From contig NZ_CABFVA020000012.1 of assembly GCF_902143375.2 (NCBI RefSeq), positions 38,906-102,905 of the forward strand: a DNA stretch of 64,000 bases, given 5' to 3'. Origin of the DNA: Methylacidimicrobium tartarophylax. GTDB taxonomy: Bacteria > Verrucomicrobiota > Verrucomicrobiia > Methylacidiphilales > Methylacidiphilaceae. Below the pieces are notes generated by a model. It saw only the letters and a program-made list of their open reading frames with translations. It did not search any database and had not been told where the DNA came from. Positions 45,348 to 54,411 of this stretch are shown here, one piece after another. The translations under genes and the position numbers were made by a program. Position 1 is the stretch's first letter. The number at the start of each line of letters is the position of its first letter.

Positions 45348-46427
45348 ATGGAGCAGACGGGGCGTTGGCTGATCACGGGAGGTGCGGGATTCATCGGATC
45401 GAACTTCCTCCATCTTCTGTTTGCCGAAGGGCCGCGACCGGAGAAGGCGGTCACCCTCGACAAGCTCGCCTATGCAGGAAGAAGGGAGAATCTCGTCGGG
45501 TTGCCCAATGGGGAGACTCACCAGTTCGTGCAAGGCGAGATCGGGGACCAGCCGCTCGTGGGCCGTCTCTTGCGGGAGAACCGGATCGAAGGGGTCATTC
45601 ATTTTGCGGCGGAAACCCACGTCGATCGCTCGATCGAGAGCGCGCAGCCCTTTGTCGAAACCAACGTGGTGGGATCCTGGCGGCTTCTCGAATCCGCGTG
45701 GGGCTATTGGCGGGAACTCCCGGGAGAGGAAAAGGAGCGATTCCGGTTCCTCCACGTCTCCACCGACGAGGTCTATGGATCGCTCGGGGCCGGGGAAGAT
45801 CCGACGCCGGAGGGAGCCCCTTATGACCCCTCGAGCCCGTACGCCGCTTCGAAAGCGGCATCGGATCATTTCGTACGCGCCTACGCCAGGACCTTCGGCT
45901 TTCCCGCCCTCGTGACCCACTGCTCGAACAACTACGGGCCCAGGCAGTTCCCGGAGAAGATGATTCCGCTCATGATCCTGAATCTCCTGGAGGAAAAGCC
46001 GCTGCCGATCTACGGTGACGGCAGCAACCGGCGGGATTGGATCTACGTGGAGGATCACTGCCGGGCTCTGCGCGAGGTGCTCCTCCGAGGACGCCCGGGG
46101 GAGACCTACCATATCGGTAGTGGTGCCGGCTGCTCGAATCGGGAACTGGTGGAACGGCTCTGCGATCTGATGGGCGAGCTCAGGCCTCTCCCCCCGGGAC
46201 GGTCCTACCGCGAGCGGATCGCCTACGTAGCCGACCGGCCGGGGCACGACTTCCGCTATGCGGTCGACTCCAGCAAGATCCGGCACGAGTTGGGCTGGAA
46301 GCCGCGGGAGACGTTGGAGGACGGCCTGCTCCGGACCATTGCCTGGTATCGGGAGAATCGAGAGTGGTGCGAGGCGATTCGGCAGGACGGTTTTGCACGG
46401 GAGCGGCTTGGACTTCTTCGAGGCTGA
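45348..46427 (+). CDS. rfbB: dTDP-glucose 4,6-dehydratase
   Basis: It makes dTDP-4-keto-6-deoxyglucose. The 359 residues have [14 protein letters not shown] (NAD loop), [12 protein letters not shown] and the catalytic [10 protein letters not shown]. The YxxxK is in [12 protein letters not shown]. The signature blocks [32 protein letters not shown] and [12 protein letters not shown] follow. It lies 12 bp after the SDR gene and 1 bp before rfbA; the operon makes an activated 6-deoxysugar for surface polysaccharide. Confidence 0.96.
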   Translation: MEQTGRWLITGGAGFIGSNFLHLLFAEGPRPEKAVTLDKLAYAGRRENLVGLPNGETHQFVQGEIGDQPLVGRLLRENRIEGVIHFAAETHVDRSIESAQPFVETNVVGSWRLLESAWGYWRELPGEEKERFRFLHVSTDEVYGSLGAGEDPTPEGAPYDPSSPYAASKAASDHFVRAYARTFGFPALVTHCSNNYGPRQFPEKMIPLMILNLLEEKPLPIYGDGSNRRDWIYVEDHCRALREVLLRGRPGETYHIGSGAGCSNRELVERLCDLMGELRPLPPGRSYRERIAYVADRPGHDFRYAVDSSKIRHELGWKPRETLEDGLLRTIAWYRENREWCEAIRQDGFARERLGLLRG

Positions 46428-46428
46428 T

Positions 46429-47331
46429 ATGGGAGAACGACGAGGCATCGTTCTGGCGGGCGGATTGGGGACGCGCCTTTATCCGGCGACCCTATCGGTG
46501 AGCAAGCAGCTTTTGACGGTCTACGACAAGCCGATGATCCATTATGCCCTCTCGGTTCTCTTGCTCGCCGACATCCGGGAAATTTTGATCATCTCGACTC
46601 CGCACGATCGTCCGCTCTTCGAGCGCCTTCTAGGCGACGGGAGCGCGTTCGGCCTCCGCTTCTCCTACGCGGAGCAGCCCCGCCCGGAAGGTCTGGCGCA
46701 GGCCTTCGTGATCGGGGAGGATTTTCTGGCGGGAAGGCCCTCCTGCCTCGTGCTCGGAGACAACCTTCTCTACGGGCAGAGCCTGAGTCGGACTCTCGGC
46801 CGCATCTCCGCGGTTGCCGAGGGGGCGACGATCTTTGCCTATCGGGTCTCCGACCCCACGGCTTATGGCGTCGTCGAATTCGATGGGAGCGGACGGGTGC
46901 TTTCGCTCGAGGAAAAACCCAAACGGCCCAAGTCGGCTTACGCGATTCCCGGCCTCTACTTCTACGACGGGAGGGCTCCCGCGTTTGCCCGCGCCCTTGT
47001 TCCTTCCGCTCGGGGGGAGCTGGAGATCACGGATCTGAATCGCCGCTATCTCGCAGAAGGAACGCTTCGGGTGGAGACCCTCGGCCGCGGGATCGCCTGG
47101 CTCGACACGGGAACCCATGATGCTCTTGCGGACGCGGGCGCCTTCGTTCGGGCGATCGAGCATCGGCAAGGTTTGAAGATCGCCTGCTTGGAGGAAATCG
47201 CCTGGAGCAAGGGATGGATTGACCGAGAAGCCGTTCTTGCGCAGGCTCGGCGCATGGGCAAATCGGCTTACGGAGACTATCTGCGAAACCTCGTCGAGGA
47301 GGACGATCGCCGGTCCGCGGAGCTTTCCTGA
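46429..47331 (+). CDS. rfbA: Glucose-1-phosphate thymidylyltransferase
   Basis: It produces dTDP-glucose from glucose-1-phosphate and dTTP. The 300 residues match RmlA. The N-terminal [16 protein letters not shown] is followed by [55 protein letters not shown] and LDTGTHDAL. The ATG at 46429 begins exactly at the motif [12 protein letters not shown]; the upstream in-frame region belongs to rfbB. The stop overlaps the next ATG (TGATG). Confidence 0.96.
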   Translation: MGERRGIVLAGGLGTRLYPATLSVSKQLLTVYDKPMIHYALSVLLLADIREILIISTPHDRPLFERLLGDGSAFGLRFSYAEQPRPEGLAQAFVIGEDFLAGRPSCLVLGDNLLYGQSLSRTLGRISAVAEGATIFAYRVSDPTAYGVVEFDGSGRVLSLEEKPKRPKSAYAIPGLYFYDGRAPAFARALVPSARGELEITDLNRRYLAEGTLRVETLGRGIAWLDTGTHDALADAGAFVRAIEHRQGLKIACLEEIAWSKGWIDREAVLAQARRMGKSAYGDYLRNLVEEDDRRSAELS

Positions 47332-48524
47332 TGAGAAGAATCCCCCTGCTCGATTTTGGCCGGATCCCCGCCGAGGAAAGAGGTCGGCTGGAGGATGCCT
47401 TCGGGCGCGTGCTGAAAAGCGGACAATTCATCCTGGGCGCGGAAGTTGCCGCTTTCGAGAAGGAGTGTGCGGAGTTCCTTGGCGTTGCCCATGCGATCGG
47501 GGTTTCTTCCGGAACCGATGCCCTGCTGCTTTCGCTGGAATCCTTGGAGATCGGCCCCGGCGATGAGGTGATCTGCCCCTCCTACACCTTCTTTGCCACG
47601 GCAGGTTCGATTGCGCGGACCGGGGCGAAGCCGATCTTTGCCGACTCCTGTCCCGGCTGCTGGAATCTCGCTCCGCAGGAGGTCAGAAGGAAGCTCACCG
47701 CGAAGACGCGGGCCATCATCCCGGTCCATCTTTTCGGCCAGCCGGCGGCGATGAAGAACCTGCTTGCGGTGGGACAGGAGGCGGGGCTTGCGGTGATCGA
47801 GGATGCCGCACAAGCCTTCGGGGCGAGTTCCGATGGCCGAAAGGTGGGCGGAAGGGGGCTCCTGGGCTGTTTCTCTTTTTTCCCCACCAAGAACTTAGGG
47901 GCCTTGGGGGATGCGGGGCTGATCGCCACGCAGGATGGAGCACTGGCCGAAAGGATTCGGGCGCTCCGCGTTCATGGTTCCCGCGTCAAGTATCGGCATG
48001 AGTGGATTGGAGGGAATTTTCGAATCGATGCGCTCCAAGCGGCCTTCCTTCGGGCCCGGTTGCCGAGCGTCGAGGCCGGTCTGGAGATGCGCCGGCGCAA
48101 TGCCGCGCTCTACGAGGAGGCATTCCTGGCGAGCGGCATTGCCGCCCTCTCTCCGGAGACGTGCCGCTGCCAGGGCGAGGAGAGGGTGACGCCGAAGTTC
48201 ACAAGTCAACTCCTTTTGCCACGCAACAGTAGGGGCGAGCATACCTGGAACCAGTATGTGATTCGCTACCCGACCGATCGGGATGGCTTGCGTCGATTCC
48301 TCTCGGAGGAGGGCGTGCAAACCGAGGTCTATTATCCTCTGCCCCTGCACCAGCAGCCTTGCTTTCTTGACAGGGGTGGCGCAGCGGGCGAGTTTCCGGT
48401 TGCTGAGCGCCTTGCCCGTGAAACGCTGGCGCTCCCGATCTTTCCCGGCTTGTCGTCCGGCGAGATCGAGCGGGTCGTCGACCTCATCGTTCGCTTCGCC
48501 TCGCAAAAGGGGAAAGAGGCATAG
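47331..48524 (+). CDS. DegT/DnrJ/EryC1-family sugar aminotransferase
   Basis: This PLP enzyme transaminates keto-nucleotide sugars. The 397 residues show GVSSGTDALLLSLESL, CPSYTFFATAGSI, IPVHLFGQPA and EDAAQAFGASSDGRKVG. The PLP-lysine block is FSFFPTKNLGALGDAG, and NFRIDALQAAFLRARLP follows. Coupled to rfbA and rfbB, it would act on a dTDP-4-keto or 3-keto sugar, giving an amino-deoxysugar. The exact position aminated cannot be read from sequence. rfbC (the 3,5-epimerase) is not in this cluster. Confidence 0.92.
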   Translation: MRRIPLLDFGRIPAEERGRLEDAFGRVLKSGQFILGAEVAAFEKECAEFLGVAHAIGVSSGTDALLLSLESLEIGPGDEVICPSYTFFATAGSIARTGAKPIFADSCPGCWNLAPQEVRRKLTAKTRAIIPVHLFGQPAAMKNLLAVGQEAGLAVIEDAAQAFGASSDGRKVGGRGLLGCFSFFPTKNLGALGDAGLIATQDGALAERIRALRVHGSRVKYRHEWIGGNFRIDALQAAFLRARLPSVEAGLEMRRRNAALYEEAFLASGIAALSPETCRCQGEERVTPKFTSQLLLPRNSRGEHTWNQYVIRYPTDRDGLRRFLSEEGVQTEVYYPLPLHQQPCFLDRGGAAGEFPVAERLARETLALPIFPGLSSGEIERVVDLIVRFASQKGKEA

Positions 48525-48576
48525 GAGTGGTGGGGCTGCCCCCGGTTGGAAGCTCCGCGGGGAGGGAAGAGGAAAT

Positions 48577-51060
48577 ATGGCATCCAGGAGAGCCGGAAGG
48601 CGAGGAACCGCACCCGAGGGAGGGGCCGATCTTCCCTCCTTTCCCCGGCGGGGGGTTCGCCTCTACACACTCCTACCACTCCTTTTCGCTCTCGTCTTCC
48701 TGGCCTGGGCCGGAGCCCCCCCCTCTTCCGCGTCTCCTCCTGCCTCCGGCGATCCTGGGGCTTCCCCCGGCCAGCAGCCGGTCGAAATCAATGCGCAGGA
48801 GACGCACTTCGTCGGGGGAATCGCGACGGCGGAAGGGAACGCGGTCGTCCGATACGGAGAGGTCACTCTGTACGCCGATCGGGTCAGCTTCGACAACCGC
48901 ACGCGCAACGTCTTCGCCGATGGAAACGTTCGTGTCTACACGGGCGAAAAGATCTTTCGGGCCGCCCACATGGTCTACAACCTCGATACCAAGGCGATCA
49001 CGGCCAACGATTGGGGAATGGTCGATCTCCCCATCCTGGTATCGGGGGAAAAGCTGACGACGCCGGAAACCGACCATTACCATGTCGACCGGGGCATGGC
49101 CACCGTCGAAAATCGAGAGAAGCCCGGGCTTCAGGTAAGGGCCCATACGATGGATATCTATCCAGGGGATCGCCTGCTCATGCGAAACGTCACGATCTAC
49201 ATCAGTCATATCCCCGTTCTCTGGCTTCCCGCGATGAGTCAATCCCTCGACGGCGATTCGAACACGCTTATGGTGATTCCAGGGGATCGCTCTTATTGGG
49301 GATATTATTTGCTGATTGTCTATAACTGGAAATTCAACCCGCAGCTCAAAGCCTCGTTCCAGCTCAATTACTATTCGGATCGCGGGATCGCGTTGGGAAG
49401 CCTCTTCCAATACAGGCCGAGCGAGGATGGTTACGGTAATCTGCGCCTTTTCGGCCTGCCGTACGACCAAGGCTATCTGCTCAACTACTCCTCGCTCAAA
49501 CGCTACGACGTGGGTCCCGAGCGCTTCATGGCCAGCCTGCAGCAGCGCTATCCCCTGACTCAGGAGCTCACGCTGACGACGGACCTCAACTATTGGACCG
49601 ATCCCTACATTACCGAGGATTTTTACTACAACACCTACATGTCCAATCGCCAACCGAACAACGTGGCCTGGCTGAACTACTACCACCCCGGGTTCACGAT
49701 CGATCTCCTGGTCCAGGATAACTTGATGGATTTCTTCAACGGCTTGAATCGGCTGCCGGAGCTCGACTTCGAAACGAATCGCGCCAAGATCTTCCATAGT
49801 CCGATCGCCTATGAAAGCCGCACGAGCGTCGTCAACTTCGAGCAGCAGTTCTCCAACCTCAATCCGCTGACGGGCAATCTATTCGGGCTCTACTACCCCT
49901 GGTTTCCCCTCAATCGCTTCTATCAGCAGAATGGGATGGGCAACGCCTACATGCTGAGCAACTATGGGGGTTGGCGCTGGGATACGCTCCAGCAGCTCTC
50001 CTATCCCCGGGAATATTTTCACTGGCTTTCGCTCACGCCGCGGCTCGGCGTCGAGGGAACCTACTGGTCGGATCAGAACGTCTACGGCAATGCGTTCAAT
50101 GCCCCCATGCCGCTGATGATGAACCAGTCGAATCTGACCTTCGATCGTGGGCTCTTGATCGCGGGGCTGGACGCCTCCTTCAAGCTGGCGAAGACGTGGA
50201 ACGACGTGGACATCGAAGCACTGGGAATCCACGGGCTGCGGCATGTGATTCAGCCCTTCGCCACATTCCAGTACATCCCGAACCCTTATGGAAACCCGTA
50301 CAACATTCTTGGTTTTGACAGCCTCATGCCGACCATCACGCCTTCCCTCATCAATCCCATCGACTATCCCTCGGTCGATTCCTTCTTCGGAATGACCTAC
50401 TTGCGTGCGGGGGCGACCCAGCGGCTACAGACCCAGCGCAACGGCCAGAACTACGACTTGATGGAGCTGACCCTCTTTACGGACGCCAACTGGGATCGGA
50501 AGTACAACACGCTTCTCATGCCGACGACCGACACGGTGAACGAGATCTACGGGACGTTCGATTTCAAGCCTGTGCCCTGGGTGATGTTCCACACCGATCT
50601 GGCGCTGCCGACCTACGACGAGGGATTTACCAATATCAACAACAGCTTGAGCTGGCAGTTCCATCGTTCGGATACGCTGACCCTGGGCTATCAATATTTG
50701 AATAATGTGACGATTCCGAGCAGCTTCTTCCCGGTTCCCCAGATCGCGTCGGGCTACCTTCCCCAAAACAACATGCTGCCGGTCGTCGCGCAGATTTCGC
50801 CGACCGTCCAGAGCATGGCCTACGTATCGGACTTTTGGCGAATCAGCGAGCACTGGCAGGTGAGCGGGACGCTCATGTATATGAGCCAAACCAACTCCGT
50901 CCCGGTGAAGATGTTCTCGATTTACCGGGATATGCAGGATTTCATCGTCTCGTTCAACTTCCAGGATTTCAGCTATCCGGGAGCCGCTTCGATCATCAAC
51001 TACTATTTGGCCGTCACCCTGAAAGCCTTTCCCTCAATGAAAGTAGGTTATGGCCAATAG
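48577..51060 (+). CDS. lptD: LPS-assembly protein LptD (OstA family)
   Basis: It is the outer-membrane barrel of the Lpt complex that inserts lipopolysaccharide. The 827 residues begin with a cytoplasmic-basic stretch and signal segment (about 30-50). The LptA/OstA-like jellyroll domain (about 65-190) has VEINAQETHFVGGIATAEGNAV and FADGNVRVYTGEKIFRA. PVLWLPAM precedes the long aromatic-rich barrel. The cysteine pairs that form disulfides in E. coli LptD are absent. GAGGAAAT precedes ATG 48577. It follows the dTDP-sugar operon, consistent with LPS synthesis and transport. Confidence 0.85.
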   Translation: MASRRAGRRGTAPEGGADLPSFPRRGVRLYTLLPLLFALVFLAWAGAPPSSASPPASGDPGASPGQQPVEINAQETHFVGGIATAEGNAVVRYGEVTLYADRVSFDNRTRNVFADGNVRVYTGEKIFRAAHMVYNLDTKAITANDWGMVDLPILVSGEKLTTPETDHYHVDRGMATVENREKPGLQVRAHTMDIYPGDRLLMRNVTIYISHIPVLWLPAMSQSLDGDSNTLMVIPGDRSYWGYYLLIVYNWKFNPQLKASFQLNYYSDRGIALGSLFQYRPSEDGYGNLRLFGLPYDQGYLLNYSSLKRYDVGPERFMASLQQRYPLTQELTLTTDLNYWTDPYITEDFYYNTYMSNRQPNNVAWLNYYHPGFTIDLLVQDNLMDFFNGLNRLPELDFETNRAKIFHSPIAYESRTSVVNFEQQFSNLNPLTGNLFGLYYPWFPLNRFYQQNGMGNAYMLSNYGGWRWDTLQQLSYPREYFHWLSLTPRLGVEGTYWSDQNVYGNAFNAPMPLMMNQSNLTFDRGLLIAGLDASFKLAKTWNDVDIEALGIHGLRHVIQPFATFQYIPNPYGNPYNILGFDSLMPTITPSLINPIDYPSVDSFFGMTYLRAGATQRLQTQRNGQNYDLMELTLFTDANWDRKYNTLLMPTTDTVNEIYGTFDFKPVPWVMFHTDLALPTYDEGFTNINNSLSWQFHRSDTLTLGYQYLNNVTIPSSFFPVPQIASGYLPQNNMLPVVAQISPTVQSMAYVSDFWRISEHWQVSGTLMYMSQTNSVPVKMFSIYRDMQDFIVSFNFQDFSYPGAASIINYYLAVTLKAFPSMKVGYGQ

Positions 51061-51200
51061 GTGTCAGGTCCCGGATGATTGCGTACTGTTTTTTGAAAGA
51101 GCTGCGGATGGGATTGTTGCCATGTTTTGAGGGCCTCAAGTGTGCGCGCGCTCTTCTCGCGCCAGTCCCGCTTCTCCTTGGCTTCCGCCCACTCACCGGG

Positions 51201-51230
51201 CTTTGGAACTTTGTGAGATCTGCAGGCTAA
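51201..51230 (+). repeat. Partial copy of the dispersed repeat (right end)
   Basis: ACTTTGTGAGATCTGCAGGC (51208-51227) matches the right end of the element seen at 10637, 17377 and 60690 (ACTTTGTGAGATATGCAGGC type). Only the terminal 25-30 bp are recognisable. The terminal CTA doubles as the reverse-complemented TAG stop codon of the adh gene. Confidence 0.6.
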
Positions 51231-52276
51231 AACGAGATGAGCGGCTTGAGGACGCCATCGAGCTTTTTGGCCATGATCTCGAACGCGCGCTCGATCTCCT
51301 CGAAGGGAAAACAGTGGGTCGTCAGCTGCGTGGGATCGAGCCGTCCGCTTTGCAAGACCCGGAGAAGCCGCTCCATCCGCAGGCGGCCGCCGGGGCAGAG
51401 CCCGGTGCGGATCGTCTTCTCCGCCATGCCAAGCCCCCAAGCGTCGCGGGGAATGTGGACGAACTCGCCGGATCCATGGTAGCCGGCATTCGAAATGGTT
51501 CCGCCCGGCTTGGTGACCCGGACGGCGTTTTGAAAAGCGGTATCCATCCCGACCGCCTCGATCGCACCATCCACTCCTTCGCCACCGGTGATCTCCAGGA
51601 TCCGAGCCACCGGGTCATCTCGGCTCATGTCGACGACGATATCCGCCCCATAGTGCTTCGCCAGCTCGAGGCGTTTCGGCACGGAATCGACTCCGATCAC
51701 AAGGCCCGCCCCGCGCAGCCGGGCTCCGGCCACGGCCATGAGCCCTACCGGCCCAAGGGCGAAGACCGCAACGGTCCCCCCAATCGGGAGGTCGGCGTTT
51801 TCGGCTCCCATGAAGCCCGTGCTCATCATGTCGGCGCAATAGACCGCCTTTTCGTCGCTGACTCCATCCGGGATGTGAGCCAGATTCCCGTCGGCGTCAT
51901 TGACATGAAAATATTCTGCAAAGACCCCGTCTTTCACGTTGGAGAACTTCCAACCGCCGAGCGCACCGCCGGACTGGGAAGAATGTCCCGCCTGTGCCGC
52001 GCGGTCGCTCCAGTCCGGAGTGATGGCGCCGGCCAGGACCCGCTCGCCCGGGCGGAACTCCTTGACCAGGATTCCCACCTCCTGAACGACCCCGACCGCC
52101 TCATGGCCCAGGGTCAAATCCTGTCGCGGGCCGATGGCGCCATGAAGGGTATGAACGTCCGAGGTGCAGATCAAGGCGGCCGTGGTGCGGATCACTGCGT
52201 CCAACGGTCCCGGCTTCGGGATCGGCTTGTCCAGGAAACCGACTTCGCCGATCTTGCGCATGACGAATGCTTTCAC
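51227..52276 (-). CDS. Zinc-dependent secondary alcohol dehydrogenase (NADP/NAD)
   Basis: This MDR-family dehydrogenase of the Thermoanaerobacter brockii/Clostridium ADH type oxidises secondary alcohols or reduces ketones. Catalytic zinc ligands are C37 (ICTSD), H58 (LGHE) and D149 (CADMMSTG), in the same pattern as T. brockii ADH. The Rossmann loop is FALGPVGLMA. The GTG at 52276 is chosen because GGAGGC lies six bases upstream; an ATG further up gives an implausible extension. The length is 349 residues. The TAG stop is supplied by the end of a dispersed repeat. Confidence 0.93.
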   Translation of the reverse strand: MKAFVMRKIGEVGFLDKPIPKPGPLDAVIRTTAALICTSDVHTLHGAIGPRQDLTLGHEAVGVVQEVGILVKEFRPGERVLAGAITPDWSDRAAQAGHSSQSGGALGGWKFSNVKDGVFAEYFHVNDADGNLAHIPDGVSDEKAVYCADMMSTGFMGAENADLPIGGTVAVFALGPVGLMAVAGARLRGAGLVIGVDSVPKRLELAKHYGADIVVDMSRDDPVARILEITGGEGVDGAIEAVGMDTAFQNAVRVTKPGGTISNAGYHGSGEFVHIPRDAWGLGMAEKTIRTGLCPGGRLRMERLLRVLQSGRLDPTQLTTHCFPFEEIERAFEIMAKKLDGVLKPLISF

Positions 52277-52549
52277 GAGAAGCCTCCGGTTTCGGGGTTC
52301 GCGGGCCGGTCGCCCGGGACCGGAATGGATGCTAGCAATTCTGCGCAAGCGGTGTCAATCCACCCTATTACCCGGGCCGATCTCCGTGCTCGTCTTCGCT
52401 CGGCGGGTGGAAATTGGGCTTGCGGGAACGGTTTCCAAGGGAAGAGACTTCGCAATCGCAGGGTCTGGTGCCGGGCTGGTGTGCGGGCTGACGGAATGAT
52501 TTCCTTTCCCCAGGAACGCTCTCGCCTTCTTTTCCGTGGGCGGCAAACG

Positions 52550-53590
52550 ATGTCTGCGCTCGCAAGATCCTTGCGGCGGTTCCTGGTTGTCGCAACCGTG
52601 ATCGGCTCTCTTTGGGCGGCGCAGGAGGCGAAGGCGGAAGAACCGGCCCCGGCTCCCGAAAGGCGGGTCGTGCGTTTCGGGGATCTCCCCGACCTTGAGA
52701 AGAAGGAGGGACCCCATCCGAAGGGTGTTTGGGTTTACGGGCGGTTTACCGCTCGTACCGCGCTTTCCGGGGGAGTCTTTCTCGCCTCGGTAAACGAAGG
52801 GATCAACTTGCCGGATTGGGAAGAAAACTTCAGCATCGTCAATAACCCCGGAGATTTCGTTTTTCGGCGGGTCGTTTTTCGAGCCAGGCTGCCTCTGCCG
52901 GAGATCCGCAGAGGGACTAAGTTCGCTATTCCCAGGGATCGGCCCGCCAAGCTCATCGAGGTTGCTCGAGTGGACGGAGTCATTGCTCGCCTTGTGCTCG
53001 AGAGCGCGCCGACGATCGAGTCCCAGGACGGGGCGGGCCGAGCGGCAGCTCGGCCACAGAGCCCAAGGGAAGGGAGCGGCGCCGGGGGCTATCCGCCCCG
53101 GAGAATCGTCCCTTTCCGGGAGCTCGGCTCGATTGCCAAGACCGAAGGAGTCCACTCGGAAAATCTCTGGACCTGGGGAAAATTCAGCGCGCGCTCGAAC
53201 CTGCGCGAGGGGATCGTCTCGGCGACGCCGGCGGGGATGGAAACCCGGCGCGGGCTTGAAACAGCGATCACCGGCGCGGCGACGTTCTATTTGCCGTACT
53301 TGGCGTACTTCGTGCTCGGCGCGGAGGAACCGGTTCACCGGATCATTTTCCGTGTGTACCAACCGAGAATGATCCGAAACGGCGACTTGATCGAGGTTAC
53401 GAAAGAAAGTCCGGCCCGCGTAAAGCGGATTTTCACTGCCGGAGGAATCCTCGTCTGGCTCGATCTCGATCCCCCGGTGCCGGCCGCGATCCCGCTCGAA
53501 TTGGGTGAATCGGGGAATGGCGGACGCGAAGCCGCTCCGCCTGCTACTCCGCCCGGGCCGGCTTCCGCCGAGCGAGTATCGGTGGAATGA
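52550..53590 (+). CDS. Exported protein with internal duplication, unknown function
   Basis: The 346 residues have a signal peptide (about 9-27, cleavage after AKAEE) and two copies of one domain (about 37-165 and 183-310). The paired openings are RRVVRFGDLPDLEKKEG-HPKGVWVYGRFTAR and RRIVPFRELGSIAKTEG-HSENLWTWGKFSAR. Each continues with VRR/VHR-type strands and an LIEV end. A proline-rich tail follows. No family is recognised and no catalytic motif is visible. It stands between two unrelated units. The ATG at 52550 is used because the signal peptide follows it; an ATG at 52496 is an alternative. Confidence 0.8.
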   Translation: MSALARSLRRFLVVATVIGSLWAAQEAKAEEPAPAPERRVVRFGDLPDLEKKEGPHPKGVWVYGRFTARTALSGGVFLASVNEGINLPDWEENFSIVNNPGDFVFRRVVFRARLPLPEIRRGTKFAIPRDRPAKLIEVARVDGVIARLVLESAPTIESQDGAGRAAARPQSPREGSGAGGYPPRRIVPFRELGSIAKTEGVHSENLWTWGKFSARSNLREGIVSATPAGMETRRGLETAITGAATFYLPYLAYFVLGAEEPVHRIIFRVYQPRMIRNGDLIEVTKESPARVKRIFTAGGILVWLDLDPPVPAAIPLELGESGNGGREAAPPATPPGPASAERVSVE

Positions 53591-53697
53591 CCCCGGGGAT
53601 CGGCCCCTCCCCTCGCGAAGAGGGCGGCGAGGTCGAACGGGTCGACTTCCCAGCCTGACCTTGTCGAGGGCTAGGCTCACGGGGTAGACTGAGGTTC

Positions 53698-54411
53698 ATG
53701 GAGGTCACTTATTACGGGCACTCCTGCTTCGCATTGAAGGTCGGCGGCTCATCCCTCCTTTTCGATCCCTTTCTCACCGGGAATCCGCTTGCGGCCGATT
53801 TGCGGATCGAAGAGATTCCCGCCGACTATCTTTTGGTCTCGCATGGGCATCCGGATCACATCGGGGATGCACCCGAGATTGCCGAGCGGACCGGGGCGCT
53901 CGTCGTGTCGAGCTTCGAGGTGGCGGAATGGCTGCTCAAGCGGGGGGTGGAGCGAGTCTATGCGATGAACCTGGGAGGGAAGAAGGAGTGGCCTTTCGGC
54001 GTGGTCCACTCTGTCGTCGCCCACCACTCGAGCAGCCTCCCGGACGGCAGCTACGGCGGTTCGGCGGGAGGTTTCGTGATTCGCACCTCCGAGGGGACGG
54101 TCTACTACTCCGGGGATACCGCACTCTTCGGGGACATGAAGCTGCTGGGGGAGATCTATCATCCCATCACCCTGGCGATTCTTCCGATCGGAGACACGTT
54201 TACCATGGGGACGGATGACGCGATTCGCGCGGCGGAGCTTCTCGGTTGTCGGAATGTGATGGGAGTCCATTATGACACCTTCGAAGGAATTCGCATCGAC
54301 AAGGGTGCGGCCCGAGAGGCTTTTTCGGCCGCGGAGCTCAACCTGTATCTCCTGCCGATCGGCGGAACATTGACGGTTTCGGAAACCGGACGGGTTTCGG
54401 AAGAACCATGA
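53698..54411 (+). CDS. Metallo-beta-lactamase-fold hydrolase, UPF0173 family
   Basis: The 237 residues are a compact MBL protein. [14 protein letters not shown], the HxHxDH metal motif in [36 protein letters not shown] and [13 protein letters not shown] cover the di-metal ligands and the family signature. The physiological substrate is not known for this family. The stop overlaps the DUF255 start (ATGA), so the two are co-translated. Confidence 0.93.
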   Translation: MEVTYYGHSCFALKVGGSSLLFDPFLTGNPLAADLRIEEIPADYLLVSHGHPDHIGDAPEIAERTGALVVSSFEVAEWLLKRGVERVYAMNLGGKKEWPFGVVHSVVAHHSSSLPDGSYGGSAGGFVIRTSEGTVYYSGDTALFGDMKLLGEIYHPITLAILPIGDTFTMGTDDAIRAAELLGCRNVMGVHYDTFEGIRIDKGAAREAFSAAELNLYLLPIGGTLTVSETGRVSEEP

